Below are positions 15,912 through 24,782 of a stretch of DNA of 64,000 bases, piece by piece. The stretch's first letter is position 1, and every line of letters starts with the position of its first letter. The stretch lies in contig NZ_BLXZ01000003.1 of NCBI RefSeq assembly GCF_014193675.1, forward strand, positions 186,001 to 250,000, written 5' to 3'. The DNA is from Geomonas limicola. GTDB lineage: Bacteria; Desulfobacterota; Desulfuromonadia; Geobacterales; Geobacteraceae. Both the position numbers and the translations under genes were made by a program. The notes beneath the pieces were generated by a model, which made no database searches, had not been told where the DNA came from, and worked only from the letters and a program-made list of their open reading frames with translations.

Positions 15912-17171
15912 ATGCAGATCTACACCGCATCCTATCTGCTGCCGATTGCCTCGCCCCCCATTGCCGGCGGCGGCATCGCCGTGGAAAACGGCCGCATCGT
16001 CGCGGTCGGCCCGGCAGCCGAACTCCCGGTACCCAGCGGCGCCAAGGTGGTCGACCTTCCCGGCTGCGCCATCCTCCCCGGACTGGTGAACGCGCACACC
16101 CACCTGGAGCTCACCCACTTCCCGGCCTGGAAGGTGCGCAAGAACCTCGACTACCTCCCCAAGACCTACGTCGAGTGGATCAGCCAGGTGGTCAAGATCC
16201 GGCGCGTGCTTACTCCGGAGGAAGTGGAGCAGTCGGTACGCGAGGGGTTGCGCCTGTGCATCGAGTCCGGCACCACCGCCGTCGGCGAGATACTCAGCGA
16301 CTTTTCACTCGCCCACCTCTACGAGGCCTCGCCGCTCACCGGCAGGCTCTTTTTAGAGGGGCTCGGGCAGGACCCGGTGCAGGGCGAGGCACTTCTGAAG
16401 CGGCTCATGGCCTCCCTGCAGGCTCTCAAGGGGAACTTCCTCCCGGGGATCTCCCCGCACACGCCGCACACCGTCTCGCAGGCACTCATGCTGGAGTTGA
16501 ACCGGCTGTCACAGTGGCTCGACATCCCCAAGGCGATTCACCTCTCCGAGTCGAGGGAAGAGGTCTCCTTCATGTTCGACAGCACCGGCCCCATCGCCGA
16601 GGTTATGTACCAGATGGCGCACTGGGACGAGTACCTCCCGGCCCCGCGCAAGGCTACCTCGACGAGCTACCTGGAGGAACTCGGGGTGCTCGATCGCAAG
16701 ACACTGGCGATTCATGCCGTGCACGTGACCCCTGCCGATGTGGCGGTTCTCAAGGAGCGCGGCGTGACGGTGGTGCTCTGTCCGCGCAGTAACGACCGCC
16801 TCAACGTGGGTAAGGCCCCCTACCGCCTCTTGAAGAGTTCCGGTCTGCCGCTCGCCCTGGGCACCGACTCCCTGGCAAGCAACGACTCGCTCTCCTTGTG
16901 GGACGAGATCCACTTCCTGAGGGAGAGCGACCCCGACACCTTCAGCCCCGCAGAACTCATCGCCATGGCGACCCAGGGGAGCGCCCGCGCCCTCGGGCTC
17001 GAGGGGCAACTGGGCACCCTGGAGGCCGGCAAGCGCGGCGACTTCCTGGTATTCTCCGGTCTCGAGGGGGCAGGAGCCGATGCCGCGGCCGCGGTCCTCG
17101 AGCGGGGGCGTCTCGAGCAGGTCTACCTGGCCGGGCGTTCCACGCCGCGTCCGCTTACCCCACCTTTTTAG
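15912..17171 (+). CDS. Amidohydrolase, probable aminodeoxyfutalosine deaminase
   Basis: 419 aa, metal-dependent hydrolase of the cytosine-deaminase/chlorohydrolase group. Metal ligands are visible: His62 and His64 in NAHTHLELTH, a His in 'AIHLSES', a His in 'AIHAVHV' and Asp in 'LGTDSLASND'. In Geobacter-like genomes such proteins deaminate aminodeoxyfutalosine in the futalosine menaquinone pathway; that substrate is inferred, and other 6-aminopurine compounds remain possible. ATG 15912 is chosen over upstream extensions because the protein homology begins there. smpB follows 41 bases downstream. Confidence 0.75.
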   Translation: MQIYTASYLLPIASPPIAGGGIAVENGRIVAVGPAAELPVPSGAKVVDLPGCAILPGLVNAHTHLELTHFPAWKVRKNLDYLPKTYVEWISQVVKIRRVLTPEEVEQSVREGLRLCIESGTTAVGEILSDFSLAHLYEASPLTGRLFLEGLGQDPVQGEALLKRLMASLQALKGNFLPGISPHTPHTVSQALMLELNRLSQWLDIPKAIHLSESREEVSFMFDSTGPIAEVMYQMAHWDEYLPAPRKATSTSYLEELGVLDRKTLAIHAVHVTPADVAVLKERGVTVVLCPRSNDRLNVGKAPYRLLKSSGLPLALGTDSLASNDSLSLWDEIHFLRESDPDTFSPAELIAMATQGSARALGLEGQLGTLEAGKRGDFLVFSGLEGAGADAAAAVLERGRLEQVYLAGRSTPRPLTPPF

Positions 17172-17212
17172 TCCTGTTAATTTGAGGTCTGATCTGGTAG
17201 TATCAATTGACT

Positions 17213-17686
17213 ATGGGTGAGAAGCTGATTTGCAATAACAAGAAGGCCTTCCACGACTACTTCATCGAAGAGCGTTACGAGGCCGGTATGGTGCTGCAGG
17301 GGACCGAGGTAAAGTCCCTGCGTGGCGGCAAGGCGAATCTCAACGATTCCTTTGCCATCGTCAAGAACGGCGAGGCCTACCTGCACAACCTGCACATCAG
17401 CCCCTACGACTTCGGCAACCGTCAGAACCACGATCCTGACCGGATGCGCAAGTTGTTGCTGCACAAGAAAGAGATCCTGAAACTCTTCTCCAAGATACGG
17501 GAGCAAGGGTACACGCTGATACCGCTCAGGATCTACTTCAAGGACGGCAAGGTAAAGGCAGAGCTCGGGTTGGCCAAGGGGAAGAAGAACTACGACAAGC
17601 GCGAGACCCTGAAGCAGAACGACATGAAGCGCGATGTCCAGGTGGCTCTCAAAGAGCGTGGGCGTCAGAACAGGGATAGAGAGTAA
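17213..17686 (+). CDS. smpB: SsrA-binding protein SmpB
   Basis: 157 aa. The start [18 protein letters not shown], '[15 protein letters not shown]' (about 23-37) and the basic C-terminal tail ([14 protein letters not shown]...) are diagnostic. SmpB binds tmRNA and delivers it to stalled ribosomes in trans-translation. Its RNA partner, ssrA, begins ten bases after the stop, so both may share transcription. Start ATG 17213 is preferred to a TTG two codons upstream. Confidence 0.97.
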   Translation: MGEKLICNNKKAFHDYFIEERYEAGMVLQGTEVKSLRGGKANLNDSFAIVKNGEAYLHNLHISPYDFGNRQNHDPDRMRKLLLHKKEILKLFSKIREQGYTLIPLRIYFKDGKVKAELGLAKGKKNYDKRETLKQNDMKRDVQVALKERGRQNRDRE

Positions 17687-17695
17687 CAGTTTATT

Positions 17696-18046
17696 GGGGG
17701 TGTAAAGGTTTCGACGGGGGTAAGAAGCAAAGGTTGCATGCCGAGGTCCGGTTGGCTCGTTAAACAAACCGGGGCGATTTAGACGCCGATAACTACGAAT
17801 ACGCCTTAGCAGCTTAATAACCTGCTAACGTTCTACCTCGCTTCTCCCACGAGTGGGGATAGAACGTCATTCAGTGGGATAGTTCTTGAGAGTGTCCGCG
17901 GCTCAAGGGCGAAATCTAGCGGGACCGCCTCTCTTGAATCCCGGCCTGTGGAGTCCTGAGAAGTTAAATTAAATACAGGTATAAGCATGTAGACGCCTTT
18001 CGTGTACGACTTTCGGACGTGGGTTCGACTCCCACCACCTCCACCA
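17696..18046 (+). ncRNA. ssrA: Transfer-messenger RNA (tmRNA)
   Basis: The 5' GGGGGUG pairs with the 3' CACCUCC to form the acceptor stem, followed by an encoded ACCA. The T-arm is GTGGG-TTCGACT-CCCAC. The tag reading frame runs from 17785 to 17814 and encodes ADNYEYALAA, followed by two stop codons. The RNA rescues stalled ribosomes with SmpB, encoded just upstream. Its 3' end is the attachment target of the integrated element that follows: the last 16 bases plus one belong to the 17-bp att repeat. Confidence 0.97.
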
Positions 18047-18047
18047 A
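18031..18047. repeat. att repeat, left copy, inside the ssrA 3' end
   Basis: CCCACCACCTCCACCAA, identical to 25464-25480 and nearly identical to 29394-29410. This marks the left boundary of the integrated element. Confidence 0.88.
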
Positions 18048-18078
18048 TTTTCATGTAACATGCTGAAAGCAAGGCAAT

Positions 18079-18134
18079 AAAAGCCTCTGTGTTGACGGTG
18101 ATCCGCTAGGGTGATCCGCTCCGCAGGGGCTTTT
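18079..18134 (+). promoter_or_regulatory. Hairpin at the element junction that covers the int ribosome-binding site
   Basis: AAAAGCCTCTG (18079-18089) pairs with CAGGGGCTTTT (18124-18134), 11 base pairs with one G-U. The 3' arm contains the only Shine-Dalgarno candidate (CAGGGG) for int ATG 18135, and its U-run would also terminate ssrA transcription. The loop holds two direct copies of GTGATCCGCT (18098-18107 and 18111-18120). Confidence 0.55.
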
Positions 18135-19790
18135 ATGATTCATACCGACTCCTACCTCTATCTCTCCCGTCACAATATCTACTATTTTCGTGCTATAGTG
18201 CCGGAGGTCGTTGGCCAGGGTCTCCAAAAGCGGGAGTATCGCCGCTCCATGCAGACAAGGGACCTCCGCTTTGCGAGAACGATAGCGAGGGCATTACGCG
18301 TGTGCTTCGAGAGAAATCTTGAAGCGGTGAGAGCATCTATGATCACTTGGGAAGAGCTAAGGAAGGTGCTGGATACCCAGCTAGATCAACTCTTGAGGCA
18401 GGAGCGGGAAAAACTGAGGGCGAAAGGGCCTTATCCCATGGCTGCCGATGACGTCTGGAAACGTAATGTGATCCCAAACTACCGAAAGGCTATCCACGAC
18501 ATTTCTTTCTGCGGCGATAGCGCTTATTCTGGAAAGATACCTGAGTTTGCGAGGAATTTAGCGGAGGGCATCCTGCAGGGTACCGGCATCGAATTAGACA
18601 GGTCCAGCGAGATGTTCGTGCGTTTCTGTGAAGGAACGGTCCGCATGTACCTGGAGTTCACGAAGCAGCGGCAGGTTCTCAATGATGAGGCGCGGTCGTT
18701 CCGTTCTGGCATTCAATCGGTGGCAACGTACCTTCCCCCTGTTGCCGTTGATGGTAGCAGAGGTTTGCTTCTTTCTGAGGTGGTGGAGAAGTACTGCAAC
18801 GAGATGGTCGCGGGAAATAATTGGCAACCCAAGACAGAGTCAGAAATGAGGGCCATCTACAGGGTTCTGCTCGGCATCATCCACAATATGCCTATCGCCC
18901 AGGTTGACCATGCAGCATCGTCACTCTTCAAAGAAACCTTGCTGAAATTGCCGTCCAACATGACTAAGAAGCCGCTTTACAGGGACAAGCCGATTCAGGG
19001 CGTCGTGAAAATGCAGATACCAAAGGAGGACCGACTCTCTATTGCTAAGGTAAATGCTTACCTTAGCCGAGTTTCCTCCCTGTTCCATTGGGCCATTAAA
19101 AATGGTCATACGACGACTAACCCTTTTCATGGGTTGAAGATTAAAGAGAAGGTTGCCGATTACGAAAAGCGCGATCCATTTGCACTCGCTGACCTCCAGG
19201 CGCTTTTTTCCACTCCTGAATATCAAACTCAAAAGCCAAAGCACCCCTATCAGTACTGGTTGCCGCTGATGGGTTTGTTCACGGGCGCGCGGATTGAAGA
19301 GCTATGCCAACTCCATCTGGACGATATCCGTCATGAGGGGGAGTTATGGGTCATCGACATAAATGCCAAAGGTGATAAGAAGTTAAAGACTCTGTCGAGC
19401 TGCCGCGTTATCCCCATGCACCCCCGTCTTGTAGATTTCGGCCTTTTGGAGTACGCGAAATCGCTCAGGAAGAAAGGGCACATTCGGTTGTTCCCCGAGC
19501 TAAAGAAGCGGCGGGACGGTTATTCTCAAGACGCTAGTAGGTGGTTCACCCGCTATCGTATGCGCTGTGGGGTTACAGGCGAGCGCAAGACCTTCCACAG
19601 CTTTCGCCACACTGTCATCAATCACCTCAAACAGCGTGGAGAGGTTAAGGAAAAGATTGCTGCTATTTGCGGGCACAAAGACGAATCAATAACGACAGGA
19701 CTGTATGGGAAACCTTATGAACCAGCTGCACTAGTCTCTGTGATTGAGGCTCTGGATTTTAAAGTTGCTGTCACAACGTGGAAGGTGTAA
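18135..19790 (+). CDS. Tyrosine recombinase (site-specific integrase)
   Basis: 551 aa. The N-terminal region (IHTDSYLYLSRHNIYYFRAIVP) is of the DUF6538 type found in many island integrases. The catalytic residues are in place: Arg about 386 (TGARIEE), the His488-x2-Arg491-His motif (HSFRHT), GHKDES, and Tyr about 524 (GLYGKPY). It lies 88 bases from the tmRNA 3' end and is the likely agent of integration there. ATG 18135 is preferred over an upstream frame start at 18111, which would put translation inside the leader hairpin. Codon use is less GC-biased than in host genes. Confidence 0.92.
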   Translation: MIHTDSYLYLSRHNIYYFRAIVPEVVGQGLQKREYRRSMQTRDLRFARTIARALRVCFERNLEAVRASMITWEELRKVLDTQLDQLLRQEREKLRAKGPYPMAADDVWKRNVIPNYRKAIHDISFCGDSAYSGKIPEFARNLAEGILQGTGIELDRSSEMFVRFCEGTVRMYLEFTKQRQVLNDEARSFRSGIQSVATYLPPVAVDGSRGLLLSEVVEKYCNEMVAGNNWQPKTESEMRAIYRVLLGIIHNMPIAQVDHAASSLFKETLLKLPSNMTKKPLYRDKPIQGVVKMQIPKEDRLSIAKVNAYLSRVSSLFHWAIKNGHTTTNPFHGLKIKEKVADYEKRDPFALADLQALFSTPEYQTQKPKHPYQYWLPLMGLFTGARIEELCQLHLDDIRHEGELWVIDINAKGDKKLKTLSSCRVIPMHPRLVDFGLLEYAKSLRKKGHIRLFPELKKRRDGYSQDASRWFTRYRMRCGVTGERKTFHSFRHTVINHLKQRGEVKEKIAAICGHKDESITTGLYGKPYEPAALVSVIEALDFKVAVTTWKV

Positions 19791-19924
19791 GGTAGGTTTG
19801 CGTACATTCTTATTGATTGTTGCTTACTTCCCCCAGCCTAAAAGAGATTATTCCTTCATAACGTCTCAACCCTCCTACTAATAGCAGGTTGTTAAACCTA
19901 AAGAGACTAAAAGAGTACACACGG

Positions 19925-20911
19925 ATGGTAGTATATCTAAAGAAAGATGATAAAATTCATTACCTCTCAGGGCATGTAGTCCCACAGGTCGGAAATCTGT
20001 TCGTGGACATGCTTACCATGACCCTGGATATTCCTGAGGAAGACCATGCAAAGACCATGGCGGGATTTCAAAAGACTAAAGAATCAGGGGATGGCAAGCC
20101 ATTTTCAAAAACAGCCTACAGTCACAACCTGAAGCTTTCCTCCGAAAATGAGGCTGATATCCTCATCCATTGCAAGCCGACGATTGCAAAACAGACCGGG
20201 AACAAATACCGGTTTTTCCGAATCGAATTCAATCCCTCCAAGGCAAACCTCGACAATCTGAAGAAAAACATCGACCTCATCCTCCCTGGTGGCTATGCAA
20301 AACTTATGAAGGACGGGATTGTCACCCGCATCGACCTTGCTGTTGATGCTCTGTACCTAGACGCCACCGACATAGTCGCAAGTCACCCTAAGATCAAGGT
20401 CGAAAAGCATTACGCGCATAACGGAGTCATTGAGACAAAGTACCTTGGGGCGCCCAGCAGCAGCAAGCAAATTGTCCTATATGACAAGCTAGCCGAGATC
20501 AAGCACCGTAACAGCAAAAAAGGTAAAGCCTTTAAAATACCTGTCCCAGGGGAAAAGATTTTTCGGATTGAGCACCGATTCTTCAAGTTGGGCTGCACTT
20601 TAAAGGATGTTGCCTCCCTGCCAAATCCCTTCACCGACCTGACGTTGATAGCCTATCCAGGGTCAAAATCTACTAAAAGTCAAGACCCCTTATGGACCCT
20701 GTTTTTGAGCGCCTGCCGATTTGAGGGGGTGCCGACTGCCCTGAACCATCTCAATGCGGAACGCCAGGAGGAGTTTAAAAAACGATTGGACACGGAAGGG
20801 CGATCCGATTGGTGGAAGCCGGAGGCAGTTTGGCAAGGCCTCCCGTTAGCGATTAACAAAATTATCAGCGTCAAAGGATACCTTCCATCGCTTCCCTCGC
20901 TAAAATCATGA
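19925..20911 (+). CDS. Rep_trans/RstA-like replication initiator
   Basis: About 328 aa (340 if TTG 19889 is used). 'VTRIDLAVDALY' (about 143-154), 'IVLYDKLAEIKHR' and 'IFRIEHRF' match the acidic-strand pattern of rolling-circle initiators related to plasmid Rep_trans and phage RstA proteins. Such proteins nick a double-strand origin and start rolling-circle replication. No origin is obvious, though a perfect 20-bp palindrome lies nine bases after the stop. If active, the excised element could replicate. The assignment rests on motifs and is moderate. Confidence 0.6.
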   Translation: MVVYLKKDDKIHYLSGHVVPQVGNLFVDMLTMTLDIPEEDHAKTMAGFQKTKESGDGKPFSKTAYSHNLKLSSENEADILIHCKPTIAKQTGNKYRFFRIEFNPSKANLDNLKKNIDLILPGGYAKLMKDGIVTRIDLAVDALYLDATDIVASHPKIKVEKHYAHNGVIETKYLGAPSSSKQIVLYDKLAEIKHRNSKKGKAFKIPVPGEKIFRIEHRFFKLGCTLKDVASLPNPFTDLTLIAYPGSKSTKSQDPLWTLFLSACRFEGVPTALNHLNAERQEEFKKRLDTEGRSDWWKPEAVWQGLPLAINKIISVKGYLPSLPSLKS

Positions 20912-20919
20912 CCACATTC

Positions 20920-20939
20920 GATTGCAATTAATTGCAATC
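20920..20939. promoter_or_regulatory. Perfect 20-bp palindrome
   Basis: GATTGCAATTAATTGCAATC is self-complementary over all 20 bases. A second, imperfect copy (TTGCAATTAACTGCAA) is at 22990-23005 upstream of the resolvase. It lacks a T-run, so it is better read as a protein-binding site than a terminator. Confidence 0.5.
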
Positions 20940-21088
20940 CCCTCGCGGCCTCCCTGGGCCGGCCAGCTCCTTCTTGTCCTCCGTTCGCCGCCCGCAGCAT
21001 CGAGACCCTATCATCGACCTTGCAAAGTCTCGCTGGATATCCTAGGAATTAGGGAGATGAACGAGCGGAATCTGAGGGAGGTGTGGTA

Positions 21089-21478
21089 GTGAAACAGGCG
21101 CTGACGATAGAGAAAGTCTTTAAGCTTGCGGAAGAGCAAGGGCTTAAACCCAGGAAATGGGGTGGGAGACAATTGCTGCCTTATGGCCGTTTTCGTCATG
21201 AGGACAGAGTGAGGAAGCTGCAAGCATGCCAGCTGGCTGTCATTATGCAGCTCATTCCACCACCGTCACAGCTTTCATGCGATATTTGCGGGAGAACAGC
21301 AGAAGAGGCCACGGTAAGTTATCACTCTGAAGATTACAGTAGCATGACTCAGTACCCTTTGTGTAAGAGCTGTCATACAATTCTGCACATGCGTTTTCGT
21401 AGTCTTAAGGCGTGGTCGGCCCTATTGTTAAAACATGAATGTAGCGGGAAATGGTTTGCCCCACTTCGAACAAAGTAA
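21089..21478 (+). CDS. Putative HNH-type zinc-binding protein
   Basis: About 129 aa. GTG 21089 is chosen because GAGGGAGG lies seven bases upstream. The C-terminal half has 'CDICGR', then 'YHSEDY', 'CKSCHTILH' and 'RF', the Cys-x2-Cys ... His ... Cys-x2-Cys-His ... His spacing of HNH-like zinc proteins. The first 60 residues are basic and could contact DNA. The canonical Asn is not evident, so nuclease activity is uncertain. It lies within integrated element 1 after the initiator gene. Confidence 0.5.
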   Translation: MKQALTIEKVFKLAEEQGLKPRKWGGRQLLPYGRFRHEDRVRKLQACQLAVIMQLIPPPSQLSCDICGRTAEEATVSYHSEDYSSMTQYPLCKSCHTILHMRFRSLKAWSALLLKHECSGKWFAPLRTK

Positions 21479-22138
21479 CTTTAAGTGAGGCTTGGATGCG
21501 CGTATATATGAAATATATTTACTTCAAACAAGTTTTACGCTTTTAAAAATGTGCAGCAACAATACATGTAACTTGCTGAACTTAAGGGCTAATTTCCCCT
21601 GTTGCATGTTTTATATAAAAAATTTTCGGCAACGGATAAAAATGTGTCAATATTTCATGCCATCACACAGCCTTGCTTGACATAAGATGCAGATTTATCT
21701 GATGTATATTCCGACGATTTTGATCAGGGTATTGCTTGATTAAGGCTGAATGAGGTAGAGTCATTTCAAAAATTCCTGGACTCGATCCTAATTTTAGTGA
21801 GGTGTCTGCTGGCACAAGAAGGGAAGCGAATATTCTTCATTTGGCAAAACCTTAAAGGGCAAAATGAAGACTAGTGAAATGGCAGCTGTTGCCTCTACAA
21901 ATCTTTCCACTGAGCCTTCCAAATTTTGCCTGTGGGGCTCTCTCTGCCTTCATCCTATACCTTATCAAAAAAGATCATAATGGCACGAACTATGTTCCCC
22001 TCCGAATTTATTTGACAAAACTTAGGCTTCGGATAGTATAGGCGTGCTTTCATGTTGACTTTGGAGGCAATGTCCCATTGATAAAATGGAATTTCTCTCA
22101 CAAGCGAGCACTGATGGTTGTTTCTGGGGGATGACCTT
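21479..22138. other. AT-rich gene-poor stretch in element 1
   Basis: 660 bases with no supported coding region. A hairpin with arms CTTCATTT / AAAATGAAG lies around 21838-21868. Decayed coding sequence is possible, but I can assign none. Confidence 0.4.
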
Positions 22139-22846
22139 ATGTATACTATTTGCAATCACTGCCAAAAGCCCATTGAATCCAACGCGAAGTTTTGCCAGCA
22201 TTGTGGGAAGGCAAATTCGAGAAATTCAACGCTTAAAGAATGCGGAGGGTGTAAGGGGCTGGTCTCGTCTGAGGCCATCTTTTGCCATAACTGCGGGAAA
22301 GATCTAGCCGAGCTTAAAGATGAACAAGCGCATCCATTCATTTGTAAAAAATGCGGTAGTGAAAATGTAACAAGGCTATCGATTGCTCACGCACAAGGCC
22401 TCCAAAATCTGACACTATCAACGACAGGTGGGGGAATTGGAATCGGGAGCAACGGTGTTGGAATAGGAATAGGAAGTGCGGAAACTAGAGGAAGCGCACA
22501 GACCTTGCTGTCTGAAAAAGTGTCCCCCCCTATAAAGAGCGATTTACCGTATAAGCTATTCGGCACTACCGCAATCCTTATTGTAATGGCATGTTTTGGC
22601 TATAGTTCTGGAGATGGTGACCACACGGTAGCGCACCTGATGGTGATGAATGCCATCTTTCTCTTTATTTGTGGCTTAGTCATTAATCATCAAAATAAAA
22701 AGCTTGAACCAGAGATCTTTAAATGGGGATTCAAATTCATTTGCCTGAAGTGTGGTGAAATATCGTTGTTAGAACATGAGTATCAAAAGGCAGTCAACAG
22801 TAGTGAGTGTAATCCTCTTATAAAAGATCATCGGCAACGCTTCTAG
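22139..22846 (+). CDS. Zinc-ribbon membrane protein
   Basis: 235 aa from ATG 22139, eight bases after GGGGG. Two double-cysteine zinc ribbons occupy residues 5-22 (CNHCQ...FCQHCG) and 35-52 (CGGCK...FCHNCG), with a further CKKCG about 68-72. A Gly-rich stretch with repeated GIGIGS-like units (about 100-120) is followed by two hydrophobic segments (about 140-160 and 175-192) and another CLKCG near the C-terminus. No family name is certain. It may be a membrane-tethered sensor or adaptor carried by the element. Confidence 0.6.
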   Translation: MYTICNHCQKPIESNAKFCQHCGKANSRNSTLKECGGCKGLVSSEAIFCHNCGKDLAELKDEQAHPFICKKCGSENVTRLSIAHAQGLQNLTLSTTGGGIGIGSNGVGIGIGSAETRGSAQTLLSEKVSPPIKSDLPYKLFGTTAILIVMACFGYSSGDGDHTVAHLMVMNAIFLFICGLVINHQNKKLEPEIFKWGFKFICLKCGEISLLEHEYQKAVNSSECNPLIKDHRQRF

Positions 22847-22989
22847 CTTGTAGGACTGCCTCGCAAGGTTCACTCGTGAACCAGAAGATTTTATGCAGTA
22901 TCAAGATTAGACTTCGCTCCTGCTAGCTCTCTCCGCTACTCTCCTGAAGCGTGACCAACAACAATTCGAACACGCCCCAGCCTTCTCCA

Positions 22990-23068
22990 TTGCAATTAAC
23001 TGCAAAAGTAAAAGTACTTGTTTTAACAGTGAAATAATATATAAATACAGGTAACGACCATTCACTGT
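22990..23068 (+). promoter_or_regulatory. Resolvase promoter region with palindrome and inverted repeat
   Basis: TTGCAATTAACTGCAA (22990-23005) repeats the palindrome at 20920 with one change. Downstream, ACAGTGAA (23026-23033) and TTCACTGT (23061-23068) are exact inverted repeats. The AT-rich segment between them (AATATATAAATA) could supply a -10 element. This suits autoregulation or a res-like site for the serine recombinase. Confidence 0.4.
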
Positions 23069-23092
23069 TTTTATACACGGAGGTAATCCACC

Positions 23093-23797
23093 ATGGCCTA
23101 TGGGAGATTCATCGGGTATGTCAGAGTTTCAACCGACAGGCAAGGGAAAAGCGGCCTTGGAATTGAAGCGCAACGTAATGCCATTTCTGATTACCTCAGC
23201 GGTGGGAAGTGGGAGCTTATTTCAGAGTACACCGAAATAGAGAGCGGGAAACGCAGTGACAGACAGGAACTTCAAAAAGCTTTCAAACACTGTCAGATGA
23301 CAGGGGCAACCCTTATCATTGCCAAACTAGATCGCCTTTCCCGCGACGCTCACTTCATAGGATCTGTCATGAAATCTGGAATAGAGTTCGTCGCCTGTGA
23401 CATACCTGAGGCTAATAAATTCACCATCCATATTTTCGCAGCCATGGCTGAGCATGAGCGAGAGATGATTAGCCAGCGCACCAAAGCAGCCTTGCAAGCC
23501 GCCAAAGCCCGTGGGACGGCGCTTGGGAATCCTGACAACTTAAATGGAGAAGCAGCGGTAAAAGGCAGAGCCCTTGGAGTCCAAGCGCGGCAAACCAAAG
23601 CGAATGCCTTCTCAAAAGCGGTAGCCCCTTTAATTGAGGAACTTGCTCAGCAAGGTATGAGTCTGAATGGGATAGCGAGGGAATTCAATGCCAGGAATAT
23701 TCTGACGGCAAGAGGAAAGGTGGGGGCCTGGACACCAACAGCCGTACGAAATGCCTTAGGGAGGGTTGCATCACTAGGACCCAGCCGTAGGAGTTGA
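23093..23797 (+). CDS. Serine recombinase (resolvase/invertase family)
   Basis: 234 aa. The N-terminal catalytic domain shows 'GYVRVSTDRQ' with nucleophile Ser13, then 'AKLDRLSRD' and 'FTIHIFAAMAEHEREMISQRTKAAL', which is the resolvase dimer-interface helix. The C-terminal region (about 180-225) has a helix-turn-helix (GMSLNGIAREFNARN). A strong ACGGAGG precedes ATG. It could resolve element dimers or invert DNA. It is the second recombinase in this element, beside the tyrosine integrase. Confidence 0.9.
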   Translation: MAYGRFIGYVRVSTDRQGKSGLGIEAQRNAISDYLSGGKWELISEYTEIESGKRSDRQELQKAFKHCQMTGATLIIAKLDRLSRDAHFIGSVMKSGIEFVACDIPEANKFTIHIFAAMAEHEREMISQRTKAALQAAKARGTALGNPDNLNGEAAVKGRALGVQARQTKANAFSKAVAPLIEELAQQGMSLNGIAREFNARNILTARGKVGAWTPTAVRNALGRVASLGPSRRS

Positions 23798-23884
23798 ATT
23801 GTTGCACCATTTGTGTTTAACATGTCGTGATCTGTGGCGAAAAAACCTGCCATATCTAAATGTTCCTAAAGGCATTATAACTCT

Positions 23885-24781
23885 ATGCAGATCTCTATAG
23901 CTTGGTGGAATACTAGTTTATCGCCATTAGGTGAGCAGAGGGCTACCGATGAGCAAAAAAAGATTGCCCTAGATGTGGTTCGCTATCTGACATGCGACTT
24001 AAACGTTGATTGTCTTGCTCTGGGGGAAGTCACTCTGCAGGATTTGAACTTTTTCTTAAACACACTAAACCTCACAAATTATGCAGCATATGATGGAACG
24101 GTTAAAGAGGGCCGACTTCAATTTGATACTGGCGCTCTCTACCGAACGGATAGTCTTCATCTCGTGAACAACAAAACCCTTATTCCTTCAAAAAACGGGC
24201 ATTCTTTCAAACTGGCCAACAGGCTAGACTTTATCGTGACAGACCTGAACATTTACCTGCACCTATTTATCTCTCATTGGCCAAGCCGTCTAGCCTGTGA
24301 TAAAAACAATCCTGACCGTCATTTCCTGGGGATGAAACTTCGTGAGGCAGTCCAAGCTGTCAATGAGGAATCTGGGCTGACTGCTTACACGGTTCTTCTA
24401 GGCGATTATAATGATGAGCCCTTTGATTCGTCTCTTGCTGAACATCTACTGGCTGTAAGAGATAGGCGCCTCGTCAGAAAAAGACCAGAACTTTTGTACA
24501 ATCCTTTCTGGAGGCACCTCGGGGAACCACAACCGTATGTGAAGGATTGTGATACCCAAAGCTGTGGTGGCAGTTGCTTCCACAAAGGTGGAACTGAAAC
24601 ACAATGGAGAACCTTTGACCAGATCATCTTCTCTTCACCTTTTTTAGGAGGGTATGGGATTCATCTAAATGAAAAATTTTCCCATATACTTCGATTAGAG
24701 TCTTTCCTTCCCCATGTTTTAAAAACAACTGAAATTTTTGATCATTTTCCAGTAATAAGCGTTATAGAAACGGAGGGTTAA
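23885..24781 (+). CDS. Endonuclease/exonuclease/phosphatase (EEP) fold protein
   Basis: 298 aa. The EEP active-site series is complete and in order: Asn9 (WWNTS), Glu48 (LGEV), His131 (SHWPS), Asp174 and Asn176 (GDYNDEP), Asp245 (FDQII), Asp286-His287 (DHFPV). The family cleaves phosphodiester bonds in DNA, RNA or small phosphate esters; the substrate here is unknown. A Cys-rich insert (CDTQSCGGSC, about 222-231) precedes the last motifs and is not usual. There is no signal peptide, so it acts in the cytoplasm. The next gene begins one base after the stop, indicating a two-gene unit. Confidence 0.8.
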   Translation: MQISIAWWNTSLSPLGEQRATDEQKKIALDVVRYLTCDLNVDCLALGEVTLQDLNFFLNTLNLTNYAAYDGTVKEGRLQFDTGALYRTDSLHLVNNKTLIPSKNGHSFKLANRLDFIVTDLNIYLHLFISHWPSRLACDKNNPDRHFLGMKLREAVQAVNEESGLTAYTVLLGDYNDEPFDSSLAEHLLAVRDRRLVRKRPELLYNPFWRHLGEPQPYVKDCDTQSCGGSCFHKGGTETQWRTFDQIIFSSPFLGGYGIHLNEKFSHILRLESFLPHVLKTTEIFDHFPVISVIETEG

Positions 24782-24782
24782 A

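Noticed and set aside
24406..24627. Small minus-strand gene inside the EEP gene
   Set aside because: It lies within a well-supported gene and has no motif.
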